A stretch of 7,736 nucleotides of DNA from Nitrospinota bacterium (GTDB taxonomy: Bacteria; Tectomicrobia; Entotheonellia; J063), in NCBI GenBank assembly GCA_003696125.1, contig RFHZ01000123.1, positions 1-7,736 on the forward strand, read 5' to 3'. The stretch's first letter is position 1; the number at the start of each line of letters is the position of its first letter. The notes below the pieces were generated by a model. The model ran no database searches. It was given only the letters and a program-made list of their open reading frames with translations, and was not told the DNA's origin. Positions 1 to 6,155 of the stretch are shown in pieces. The translations under genes were made by a program, and so were the position numbers.

Positions 1-494
1 GGTAGGGGTTGGGGACGAAGATGGACGGCCGCTTGCCGATAGATGGCATCTACCATCTTGCAGGTCGGCAAAACGAATCCAAAGGTGTTGGCGATGGTGA
101 TGGCAGCCGGGTAGGAGAGCGGGATACGCAGGAAATCTGCATCCGAGCCGATGGCCAGATAGTCTGGCATGACCCAGATCGTTGCTTGCAGCGGCTTCCT
201 ACCAGGAGGGGTATAGGAGAGGTGCACCGGGGTAAGTCTCCGCAAGAACATCGGGATATTGCCGCGTTGTAGCTCCTGCAGCGCTGCTCGTTCCCATTCT
301 CGCCTTGTCATATTCCGCGTCCGGCGGACAAAGGCCGAACCGCTGATGGCGTCGGGAGGCCGGGGAGGAATCGTGGTAATCCATAGGTACGCTGAAGCGA
401 GCCTTTCAGCCTTTACAGATCCTCCAAAGTATGGCCCCAAAACCAGCAGGAGCATAAAAAGACAAGTGATGTTCTGTATGAGCGGAGAGCGCAT
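1..494 (-). CDS. Secreted conserved hypothetical protein, C-terminus beyond left edge
   Basis: An open frame runs from ATG at 494 to the left edge with no stop: 164 complete codons, so the C-terminus is missing. A TAG lies two codons upstream, making this the first available Met. Met14 is an alternative, and neither start has a good Shine-Dalgarno. Residues 1-29 look like a Sec signal peptide: a hydrophobic core CLFMLLLVLG, then a V-K-A cleavage-like site. The mature part begins with an RRTRNMTRREWERAALQEL stretch, then a globular segment with VMPDYLAIGSDADFLRIPL (109-126) and VLPTCKMVDAIYRQA (141-155). From memory these resemble a family of secreted hypothetical proteins with conserved 'DYLAIGSD' and 'LPTxKMVDxIY' motifs. 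No function is assigned. It lies 109 bp downstream of the TolC-like gene on the same strand, so co-transcription is possible. An overlapping shorter frame (384-199) lacks these traits. Confidence 0.78.
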   Translation of the reverse strand, partial: MRSPLIQNITCLFMLLLVLGPYFGGSVKAERLASAYLWITTIPPRPPDAISGSAFVRRTRNMTRREWERAALQELQRGNIPMFLRRLTPVHLSYTPPGRKPLQATIWVMPDYLAIGSDADFLRIPLSYPAAITIANTFGFVLPTCKMVDAIYRQAAVHLRPQPL

Positions 495-603
495 ACGCTA
501 CTGAGAAAGTGAAATCGATGAGTCGCTGAGTTACTGGAAGTAGAGATCTCCCACCATAAACAATAGAGCACGTTTTTTACATCGGTTTTCCTGCCAGCTT
601 AGC

Positions 604-2034
604 TTAACGATGATACTCTTGCGTACTCATGCCGGTCGCCTGCTCGAGCCGGGCCACCGCCAGGTTAAAGCGGTAAATGGCCCGGAAGTTCTCTGCCCGC
701 ATCTTCAGGTACTCGGTAAAGGCCTCGGCCAGATCCCTGGCTTCACCGATCCCCAAATCGAAGTTGGCCTGTGCCGCCACCAGCCACTTGCGAGCCGCCT
801 TATACGCCTTTTCCGTCGCCGTGATGGTCTGTTGTGCTTCCACAATCTCCCGATAGGCCTGCTCCACCTGCACCGGAATCCCGGTCTCGGCCAACGCCTT
901 CTTCTCCAGCAGCTTGCGATACTCTGCCTCTGCCCCCCGCACCTTGGCCGCCGTGGCGGCAAAGTTCAGCGACCAGCGCAGGCCGAGGATCGGCGTGGCG
1001 AACGACTCGTTGAACGGATCGTGGATAAAGGGATTATCGATGTCGGTCCGGTTATCCGCATTGGCCAGGCCCGCAATCACCCCGATGAAGACATCAGGAT
1101 AGTAGGCCCGTCTGGCCACGGTGATCAGCGCTTTACGGGCAGCCAGCCCTTCCCGAAGCTGGGTGAATTCAGGACGAAGGTGGCGGGAGGTCTCGATATA
1201 TTCAGAGAGCGCCTGCAGCGGATACTTTTCCGGCACGAGCCGCTTGGTGGCAATATCAAAGGGAGTTCCTGGCGCCATCCCGATGGTCATCCGGAGGGCG
1301 GCCAGGGCCAGGGCGGCTGACTTGTTCGCCTCGTTGAGAAACTTCTCCAGCTGTCCACGGAAGGTATCCAGCTTGAAGAGATCCATCTCGGTCACCGTCT
1401 CTGACCCTTCTTCCAGCAGTTGCTGGATTCGCCGGCGCGCCTTGTCCAGCTCGGTCTGGGCCTCGGAGAGCAGGGTCTGGAGTTCCCGGGCCAGCACCAG
1501 CCCGTAGTAAAACTCGGCCACTTTGCGGATGATCTCGGCCGATTTGACCCGGACCTGGGCCTTCTCCACCTGCACGGCATGGGTCGCCGCCTTAATACCG
1601 TTGCTCAGCTTGCCAAAGGTATACAGGGGCTGGATGATGCTGGCATCGATGCGGGCAAAGATGTCGGTGATGACGATATCATCCTTTTCATCCGGGGAAA
1701 AGAGGTGGTTGCCCCGGGCGCGGGGGGAGGGACCGATGGCGGCGAGCAGATCGATCTGGGGATAGCGGTTGGCCGCCACCGCATCCCGCGTGCTCTGGGC
1801 CACCTGCACCCCTGCCCGGGCTTCCCGAATCTCCGGGTTCTGTTCGAGTGCCCGCCTGATACACTCCTCCAGGGAGAGGACCAGCGGTGGCGGGGAGGGA
1901 GTCGCGGCCAACGCCTGTCCCTGGAGCCCCCCTGCCCGGGGCAGAGGAGTTCTGGCCCCGCCCAGGGACAGGATAACCAGCAGCCAGATCATCACAACAA
2001 GGCCGAGCCTTCGCTGTCGATAGCTCATACGCAT
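604..2034 (-). CDS. TolC-family outer membrane channel protein
   Basis: This is probably a trimeric outer-membrane channel/periplasmic tunnel of the OEP (outer membrane efflux protein) family. I place the start at ATG 2034, 476 aa, because GGAGG lies 7 bases upstream. The Met two codons on (2028) is also possible. The frame stays open up to an ATG at 2178, but that would bury the signal peptide behind about 48 residues of low-quality sequence. The N-terminus has basic residues then VVMIWLLVILSLGGA, a signal peptide. The OEP repeat typically opens with LSLEECIRRALEQNPEIREAR, and this sequence does so. Alanine/glutamate-rich long helices follow, with 'YPQIDLLAAIG' and later 'YYPDVFIGVIAGLAN' as the strand segments after each helix pair. 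A C-terminal helix 'AEFYYGLVLA'/'AQANFDLGIGEARDL' pattern fits two OEP repeats. Length is normal. It follows mlaD by 231 bp on the same strand with no adaptor (HlyD) or RND gene in view, so a partnership with MlaEFD is inferred. Confidence 0.93.
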   Translation of the reverse strand: MRMSYRQRRLGLVVMIWLLVILSLGGARTPLPRAGGLQGQALAATPSPPPLVLSLEECIRRALEQNPEIREARAGVQVAQSTRDAVAANRYPQIDLLAAIGPSPRARGNHLFSPDEKDDIVITDIFARIDASIIQPLYTFGKLSNGIKAATHAVQVEKAQVRVKSAEIIRKVAEFYYGLVLARELQTLLSEAQTELDKARRRIQQLLEEGSETVTEMDLFKLDTFRGQLEKFLNEANKSAALALAALRMTIGMAPGTPFDIATKRLVPEKYPLQALSEYIETSRHLRPEFTQLREGLAARKALITVARRAYYPDVFIGVIAGLANADNRTDIDNPFIHDPFNESFATPILGLRWSLNFAATAAKVRGAEAEYRKLLEKKALAETGIPVQVEQAYREIVEAQQTITATEKAYKAARKWLVAAQANFDLGIGEARDLAEAFTEYLKMRAENFRAIYRFNLAVARLEQATGMSTQEYHR

Positions 2035-2181
2035 ACGCCCTCCTCCCTTCTCCAGTGACACCAGATCTCTCTCCAGCGTCCGGATATGCTCTTGTCTCCC
2101 CTCTCCTTCCTCTCCTGAAGCCTCGCACCCCGGCAGGCCTCTGCTGGCCAGCCTGTGTCGCGGGGCCGGAATAGTCATGAC

Positions 2182-2210
2182 AGTTTACGCTATCTGGGCC
2201 GAATTTTCCA
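2182..2210 (-). promoter_or_regulatory. Possible sigma-70 promoter for the TolC-like gene
   Basis: On the minus strand, TGGAAA (2210-2205) is followed by a 17-base spacer and TAAACT (2187-2182), 4/6 matches to each consensus hexamer. It lies between the hairpin after mlaD and the TolC-like gene. The predicted transcript start near 2175 would give a leader of about 140 bases before the ATG at 2034. The match is weak, and read-through from the mla operon is equally possible. Confidence 0.28.
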
Positions 2211-2221
2211 GCCGAGATTGC

Positions 2222-2253
2222 CCTCTGACCGGAGACAAATTTCCTGTCAGAGG
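2222..2253 (-). terminator. Hairpin 12 bases after mlaD
   Basis: CCTCTGAC (2222-2229) and GTCAGAGG (2246-2253) form a perfect 8-bp stem. It can extend by GGA/TCC (2231-2233 with 2242-2244) after one mismatch, closing on an 8-base loop. The structure begins 12 bases past the mlaD stop. No T-run follows on the minus strand, so it is not a canonical intrinsic terminator. It could reduce read-through into the TolC-like gene or protect the 3' end of the mlaEFD message. Confidence 0.4.
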
Positions 2254-2265
2254 CAGAGGGAGGAT

Positions 2266-2742
2266 CTATAGAGAATCTCCTCCTTGCTTATCACTGAAGA
2301 CATACTTGCGGATCAAGCCTTCCAGGTCGATAGCCGATTCGGTATCGCGGATCTTCCCTCCAGGAGGGATCAGGCGATCTGATCCTCCGGGGGTGATCTG
2401 GATGTATTTGTCCCCGATGATCCCCCGGGTGACCACCGAAGCGATCGCATCCTCCTGGAGCTTTACCGAGGGGATAATGCTCATGATAACCAGAGCCCGA
2501 TAATCGTGTAACAGGATCTTCTCCACCGTTCCCACCGGAACGCCAGCGATTTCTACCGTGGCACCGGTCTTCAGTCCGGCGACCGAATCGAACTCGGCAG
2601 ATACCTGATAGCGTTTCGGCTGGAATACCTTCACCTCTCCGAGCTGGATGGAGAGGTAGGCTAAGGCCAAAATGCCGACCAGGACAAAAATTCCGACTAC
2701 CACCTCTGTTGTGATCTTCTGCATTCTCCTCACCCGTTTCAC
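2266..2742 (-). CDS. mlaD: MlaD-type MCE-domain lipid-binding protein
   Basis: This is the substrate-binding subunit of an Mla-type phospholipid ABC transporter. It is anchored in the inner membrane with a periplasmic MCE domain, a family known to form hexameric rings on MlaE. The 158-aa protein has one N-terminal membrane segment (about residues 14-30, VVVGIFVLVGILALAYL) and a single MCE domain at about 45-122. That domain includes FDSVAGLKTGATVEIAGVPVG and ITPGGSD. E. coli MlaD is 183 aa, so this one is compact, with little C-terminal extension. The start shown is GTG 2742, which overlaps the mlaF stop as GTGA. An ATG at 2724 (152 aa, MQKITTEVVVG) has a GAGGAG directly before it but only one base of spacing. 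Translational coupling to mlaF is likely either way. Confidence 0.93.
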   Translation of the reverse strand: MKRVRRMQKITTEVVVGIFVLVGILALAYLSIQLGEVKVFQPKRYQVSAEFDSVAGLKTGATVEIAGVPVGTVEKILLHDYRALVIMSIIPSVKLQEDAIASVVTRGIIGDKYIQITPGGSDRLIPPGGKIRDTESAIDLEGLIRKYVFSDKQGGDSL

Positions 2743-3482
2743 GCTTCGATCGGTCCGGCCAGGGACCCATCAATAAACTGTCTGACCACAGGGTTGGTAG
2801 AGTTGCGTATGGCGGCTGTAGGGCCGCTCTCGACAATGACGCCGCTGTAGAGCATGGCCACGTAATGGGAAATCTCAAAGACTTCTGGGACTTCGTGACT
2901 GACGATCACGGCGGTAAAACCGATCTGCTCCCAGGTATCGTAGATGAGCTGGTGGATGGTCCTCCCCATGACCGGGTCCAGGCCAGCGGTCGGCTCATCA
3001 AAGAGGATGATCTCTGGATTGGTGATCAGGGCACGGGCTAAGCCCACCCGCTTCTTCATCCCCCCGCTGAGCTCGGCCGGGTATTTGTTCTCCATACCGC
3101 TGAGCCCTACCTGCTCGAGCTTTTCTTCCACCTGCTTGGCAATGGTTTCCTCTGAGAGGTGTGTCTTCTCCCGGAGGGGGAAAGCCACATTCTCAAAGAC
3201 GGTGAGGGAATCGAACAGGGCAGCACTCTGAAAGAGCATGCTGAATCGCTCCCGTACCTTGTTGAGGGCCCGTCCTCGCAGCTTGGTGATATCGATTCCG
3301 TCAAGGAGGATGGAGCCTCGATCAGGTTTGAGCAGGCCGATGATATGCTTGAGGAGGACACTCTTCCCACACCCGCTGCACCCCATAAGGGTGGTGATCT
3401 GTTGAGAGGGGATGGTCAGGTTCACCCCCCGTAACACCTCCTGGGTACCGAATGCCTTGTAGAGTTCCACAATACGGATCAT
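2739..3482 (-). CDS. mlaF: MlaF-type ABC transporter ATPase
   Basis: This cytoplasmic ATPase powers the Mla-type lipid transporter. With the ATG at 3482 it is 247 aa. A GTG at 3497 in the same frame would add five residues (M-E-A-E-A); I prefer ATG because family members begin close to this point and the GTG lacks a spaced Shine-Dalgarno. All nucleotide-binding motifs are present: Walker A GCSGCGKS (34-41), Q-loop Gln85, signature LSGGMKKR (138-145), Walker B IILFDEP (158-164) followed by the D-loop region TAGLDP, and H-loop SHE (His196). The 'SVLLKHIIGLLKPDRG' segment after Walker A and 'LFDSLTVFENVAFPLRE' are typical of the MlaF/Ttg2A branch. It lies 42 bp after mlaE and overlaps mlaD. The cysteine in the second Walker A position is uncommon but not inactivating. 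Confidence 0.95.
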   Translation of the reverse strand: MIRIVELYKAFGTQEVLRGVNLTIPSQQITTLMGCSGCGKSVLLKHIIGLLKPDRGSILLDGIDITKLRGRALNKVRERFSMLFQSAALFDSLTVFENVAFPLREKTHLSEETIAKQVEEKLEQVGLSGMENKYPAELSGGMKKRVGLARALITNPEIILFDEPTAGLDPVMGRTIHQLIYDTWEQIGFTAVIVSHEVPEVFEISHYVAMLYSGVIVESGPTAAIRNSTNPVVRQFIDGSLAGPIEA

Positions 3483-3524
3483 GGCCTCTGCTTCCACCCT
3501 TGTTGTGTGTATAATGAGATGCGT

Positions 3525-4307
3525 TTAAATCATCAGAGAGGTGATGAAGTAATCCCATACCAGGATCAATACCGAAGAGAGCACCACCGCTTCGGTGGTC
3601 GCTCTCCCCACTCCTTCTGCCCCATGTCCGGCGTAGAACCCTTTGTAGCAGCAGACCCAGCTCACAATCCCTCCAAAGCTTAACGCTTTGATGACCCCGG
3701 TAGAGATGTCTTTGAGGACGACATCGTATTCCATGCTGGAAAAGTAGGCTCCCGGATTGGCTCCCAGCAGTTTTACCCCTACCAGGTACCCGCCGTAAAT
3801 TCCGACCACATCAAAAAGCCCGGTTAAGAGGGGCACGGCGATGATCGCGGCTAAGAGGCGGGGAGAGGCCAGGTACTTGATCGGGTTGACCGCCATGACC
3901 TCTAGGGCATCGATCTGCTCTGAGATACGCATGGCCCCGATTTCGGCCGCCATGGCCGATCCTGCCCGGGCCGTCACCATCAGGGCGGCCAGGACCGGAC
4001 CCAGCTCCCGGATGAGACTGAGGGCGACCAGTGAACCGAGTACACTCTCAGAGCCAAACTTGCGAAGCGTGTAGTACCCCTGTAAGCCGAGAACCATGCC
4101 GGTAAAGGCAGCGGTCAGGACGATGATGGAAAGGGATTTGGTGCCCACAAACTGGATCTGGGTAAGCAGTTGGCGAAAGCGAAAGGGCGGAGAGACGATT
4201 CCCCAAAGGGTGGCCAGGAGAAAGATCGCCATGCGTCCCATTTCGGCAAGACACTTCAACACCTGGTTGCCGATATAAGTCAGGAAGGTGAAGAGAAACG
4301 CTGCCAT
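3525..4307 (-). CDS. mlaE: MlaE-type ABC transporter permease
   Basis: This is the inner-membrane permease of the Mla/MCE lipid transporter; MlaE-family proteins dimerise, bind MlaF from the cytoplasm and carry the MCE ring above. The 260-aa length is standard. It opens with an amphipathic region (AFLFTFLTYIGNQVLKCL), followed by several hydrophobic segments. The family hallmark is ALSLIRELGPVLAALMVTAR then AGSAMAAEIGAMRISEQIDAL (EQIDAL at 130-135), the cytoplasmic coupling segment that contacts the ATPase. The 'ALEVMAVNPIKYLASPRLLA' stretch is equally characteristic. ATG 4307 has GGGGGAAG a few bases upstream. It is the first recognised transporter gene of the operon, 30 bp after the preceding small unknown gene. 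Confidence 0.96.
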   Translation of the reverse strand: MAAFLFTFLTYIGNQVLKCLAEMGRMAIFLLATLWGIVSPPFRFRQLLTQIQFVGTKSLSIIVLTAAFTGMVLGLQGYYTLRKFGSESVLGSLVALSLIRELGPVLAALMVTARAGSAMAAEIGAMRISEQIDALEVMAVNPIKYLASPRLLAAIIAVPLLTGLFDVVGIYGGYLVGVKLLGANPGAYFSSMEYDVVLKDISTGVIKALSFGGIVSWVCCYKGFYAGHGAEGVGRATTEAVVLSSVLILVWDYFITSLMI

Positions 4308-4337
4308 GACTTCCCCCGTTCGACTCCCACGAATAGT

Positions 4338-4676
4338 CTAGCGGCAGGAGAGTTCTCCTTGCACAACAAAGGCCTGGCCCTGGGCATCTGTCCCAAAGAG
4401 GGTCAGCCGATAGCGAAAGCGGTTGAGGGGACTCGATACCCACAGCTCGGAGAAGTTCACCTGTTCAAAGGGGGGGAGGGAGAGATCTAACCGGTTCTCG
4501 AGACGATCGAAGACCTGTCCGTCTTCGGTGATCCATTCTGCCCGATAGCGCTGTACCTGTACCCTGCTCCCCCTGGTTTCTCGTAGAGCAACACTGAAGA
4601 ACCATTTCCCCTGGTCCGCTCGATTCCGATAGGTCGGATTAGGCCAGAGGATGATATGCAGCGGAGCGTCAGACAT
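4338..4676 (-). CDS. Small conserved-looking protein of unknown function at head of mla operon
   Basis: I do not recognise this 112-aa protein. I chose ATG 4676 (MSDAPLHIILWPNPTYRN) because GGGGAG sits 8 bases upstream. The frame could extend to 4715 (125 aa), but that part lacks a ribosome site and overlaps the promoter region of the divergent gene. The sequence alternates hydrophobic and polar residues (KWFFSVALRE, VQVQRYRAEWITEDG, RFRYRLTLFGTDAQG, AFVVQGELSC), which suggests a beta-sandwich or Ig-like fold. There is no signal peptide or membrane segment, so a cytoplasmic location is likely. It ends 30 bp before mlaE and reads in the same direction, so it is probably co-transcribed. It does not look like MlaB (STAS domain) or MlaC. 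Confidence 0.75.
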   Translation of the reverse strand: MSDAPLHIILWPNPTYRNRADQGKWFFSVALRETRGSRVQVQRYRAEWITEDGQVFDRLENRLDLSLPPFEQVNFSELWVSSPLNRFRYRLTLFGTDAQGQAFVVQGELSCR

Positions 4677-4709
4677 CACGTAAACTCCCCTCTTTGCCCT
4701 TTGTTCGTC

Positions 4710-4738
4710 TTGCATCTTCCCTGCCTGTCTGCTACACT
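4710..4738 (+). promoter_or_regulatory. Probable sigma-70 promoter for the plus-strand gene at 4775
   Basis: TTGCAT (4710-4715), a 17-base spacer and TACACT (4733-4738) form a plausible -35/-10 pair (3/6 and 4/6 matches, ideal spacing). Transcription would start near 4745, giving a leader of about 30 bases that carries the GAGGAG ribosome site at 4761-4766. It sits in the 98-bp divergent gap between the mla-operon head gene and this gene. I saw no equally good promoter for the opposite direction within the gap. Confidence 0.45.
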
Positions 4739-4774
4739 GAAAACGAGAACAGTTTAGAGAGAGGAGATGAGCAT

Positions 4775-5299
4775 ATGGAAGAAGTACAACCGACCCAATG
4801 GGAGATCGATGGCTACATTGCCACTCTCACCGTGGTTACCGACGATCCGGCAGGAGGGCGGGTGCGGATGGAGATTCGGGCTCACGACTCTTCCATGCCC
4901 CCTTTTGTCCGTACCTTCTATTATGATGAGGCTACTGATCGGCATTACCGCAACTTTGCTCGCAAGTTTGCTACTGACCCGGCCTATCGTACCCAGTGCC
5001 TCAGCGGTACCGCTCCCTGGCAAGAGGTCGATTGGCGGTATCAGGAAAGGGCCATGGAGCTCTATGCCATCTTTGCCCGTAAGGACAGGCGCTTTTTACC
5101 TTCTGCCCATTTCACGCCAGAAGAACAGGCGATTCACGAGCAACTATGGGCTCAGTATCGAGCCACCCTGTACCGCATCTATCAGCGCTTAAAATCCCGT
5201 TTTAACCCTCCACCCTCCCGTCCTGCTCCGACCAAAGGTACCACGACCAGAACAGGGAAGTCTTCCTCTCGATCCACTGCACGGCGTTCGCGCTCCTAA
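4775..5299 (+). CDS. Hypothetical protein with basic Ser/Thr/Arg-rich tail
   Basis: The start is ATG 4775, 174 aa, with GAGGAG 8 bases upstream; 27 further codons before it (from 4694) overlap the promoter and are probably not translated. The N-terminal part (MEEVQPTQWEIDGYIATLTVVTDD, then RVRMEIRAHDSSMPPFVRTFYYDEATDRHY) is acidic and beta-like. The middle (residues about 50-140) is helical and rich in Tyr, Arg and Gln, for example WRYQERAMELYAIFARKD and IHEQLWAQYRATLYRIYQRL. The last 35 or so residues are Pro-, Ser-, Thr- and Arg-rich and probably disordered; the positive charge could bind nucleic acid. No signal peptide, membrane segment or known catalytic motif is visible. It is the only clear plus-strand gene here, divergent from the mla operon and convergent with the Rieske gene. 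Function unknown. Confidence 0.82.
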   Translation: MEEVQPTQWEIDGYIATLTVVTDDPAGGRVRMEIRAHDSSMPPFVRTFYYDEATDRHYRNFARKFATDPAYRTQCLSGTAPWQEVDWRYQERAMELYAIFARKDRRFLPSAHFTPEEQAIHEQLWAQYRATLYRIYQRLKSRFNPPPSRPAPTKGTTTRTGKSSSRSTARRSRS

Positions 5300-5323
5300 G
5301 CAGGGACTTGCGGGAGTAAGACT

Positions 5324-5380
5324 CCCCTTTCTCGAAAGGGGAAAGGCCTCTGCGCCACCTTTAACCGCCAGGCCGGCGCA
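5324..5380. terminator. Two hairpins between convergent genes
   Basis: Two stems fill the 89-bp gap between the convergent genes ending at 5299 (+) and 5389 (-). CCCCTTT (5324-5330) pairs with AAAGGGG (5335-5341) around a CTCG tetraloop. TGCGCC (5351-5356) pairs with GGCGCA (5375-5380) around an 18-base loop. Neither is followed by a clear T-run on either strand. Their position suggests bidirectional termination or 3'-end protection, but factor-dependent termination cannot be excluded. Confidence 0.4.
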
Positions 5381-5388
5381 ACCCTTCC

Positions 5389-5937
5389 CTATATCCGCAG
5401 GATGCTTTCCGGGTACTGTTCATCCGGATCGATTCCTGGTCGCATGGTATAGACGATACTCTTATCAACCAGCAGTTTCCCTTCGGCATTCAGGGAGACC
5501 TTTACCCGGTCCAGGGGACGCGGAGCCGGTCCTTCATAGTTGGTACCGTCCATATAGAAGCCGCTCCCATGGCAGGGACACTTGAAGGCCTGCTTGTTCG
5601 GGATCCAGTTTGGTGTGCAGCCGAGATGGGTGCAGATAGCGAGAATGACGTAAATTCCATCTTCGCGGCGGATGATCCAGACGCGTTGCTCCTTTTTATA
5701 CTTCGTACTCACCTCGCCGATCAGATAATCGGATGGGCTCCCGGCCGTGAAGACCATCGGTGGCTCAAAGAGCACCCGGGGGAACATGAACCGGACAAAG
5801 GCGAGAAGAGCAGAGCCCAGGACAAAGGCGATACCTGCCCATCCCCCAAAGCTAAAGAAATCGCGGCGAGACCAGAGCATGGAATCGGCTTTTTTCTTTC
5901 TGGCTCGCTTCGTTGTCTGCGAGGCAGACGATGCCAT
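5389..5937 (-). CDS. Tat-type membrane-anchored Rieske 2Fe-2S protein
   Basis: This 182-aa Rieske protein resembles the iron-sulfur subunit of quinol:cytochrome c (bc1/b6f-type) oxidoreductases, which passes electrons from quinol to a cytochrome. ATG 5937 has AAAGGAGG 6 bases upstream. The N-terminus carries a basic stretch, a twin-arginine-like motif SRRDFF (23-28) and one hydrophobic segment (about 32-50), as in Rieske proteins that fold in the cytoplasm and are exported by Tat. The cluster-binding boxes are intact: CTHLGC (Cys102 and His104 ligands, Cys107 disulfide) and CPCHGSGF (Cys120 and His123 ligands, Cys122 disulfide). The proline loop GPAPRPLD (137-143) follows. No cytochrome b or c1 gene is next to it: the downstream neighbour is convergent and the upstream one is an AhpD-like gene. 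It may serve a complex encoded elsewhere. Confidence 0.95.
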   Translation of the reverse strand: MASSASQTTKRARKKKADSMLWSRRDFFSFGGWAGIAFVLGSALLAFVRFMFPRVLFEPPMVFTAGSPSDYLIGEVSTKYKKEQRVWIIRREDGIYVILAICTHLGCTPNWIPNKQAFKCPCHGSGFYMDGTNYEGPAPRPLDRVKVSLNAEGKLLVDKSIVYTMRPGIDPDEQYPESILRI

Positions 5938-5997
5938 CCTCTTCCTCCTTTCTCTTCCTCCCCTGTTCGCAGAGACCTTTCCCTAGCACACTACGAT

Positions 5998-6024
5998 CGT
6001 TATCGCTGGTCAGAGGGAATAACG
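5998..6024. repeat. Inverted repeat upstream of Rieske gene
   Basis: CGTTAT (5998-6003) and ATAACG (6019-6024) are perfect inverted arms 15 bases apart, 60-87 bases upstream of the Rieske ATG. The arrangement could be a dimeric regulator site, but 6-bp arms at this distance are also plausible by chance. No convincing promoter was identified beside it. Confidence 0.25.
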
Positions 6025-6101
6025 AGTTTCCGGTGTGTCGTTCGTGGTAGCGGTACAAGAGGGGCGATCTAAACACCACTCTCCACGCAGATAGGTGGCC
6101 T

Positions 6102-6140
6102 GCCTCCTCTCCGTCTTCCCGGAGGCGGGAGAGAGGAGGC
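6102..6140 (-). terminator. Strong hairpin after the AhpD-like selenoprotein gene
   Basis: GCCTCCTCTC (6102-6111) and GAGAGGAGGC (6131-6140) form a perfect 10-bp stem around a 19-base GC-rich loop. On the minus strand the structure starts 15 bases past the TAG stop of the AhpD-like gene. It lacks a downstream T-run, so it is either a non-canonical terminator or a stabilising 3' hairpin. Its position supports 6156 as the true end of an expressed gene. Confidence 0.45.
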
Positions 6141-6155
6141 CTGCGCCAGGGCCGG

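Noticed and set aside
199-384. A 61-codon minus-strand frame inside the left-edge gene
   Set aside because: The overlapping frame from 494 is longer, open to the edge and has a signal peptide and family-like motifs.
610-2058. Long plus-strand open frames (236 and 212 codons) opposite the TolC-like gene
   Set aside because: These are antisense shadows of a GC-rich coding region; translations are Gly/Arg/His-rich with no recognisable domain.
2035-2178. A 48-residue N-terminal extension of the TolC-like protein, starting at ATG 2178
   Set aside because: It would place the signal peptide internally; a GGAGG-supported ATG at 2034 gives a normal-length OEP protein.
3483-3497. GTG at 3497 as the mlaF start
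   Set aside because: No spaced Shine-Dalgarno; the ATG at 3482 begins the conserved domain at the usual distance. The five extra residues remain possible.
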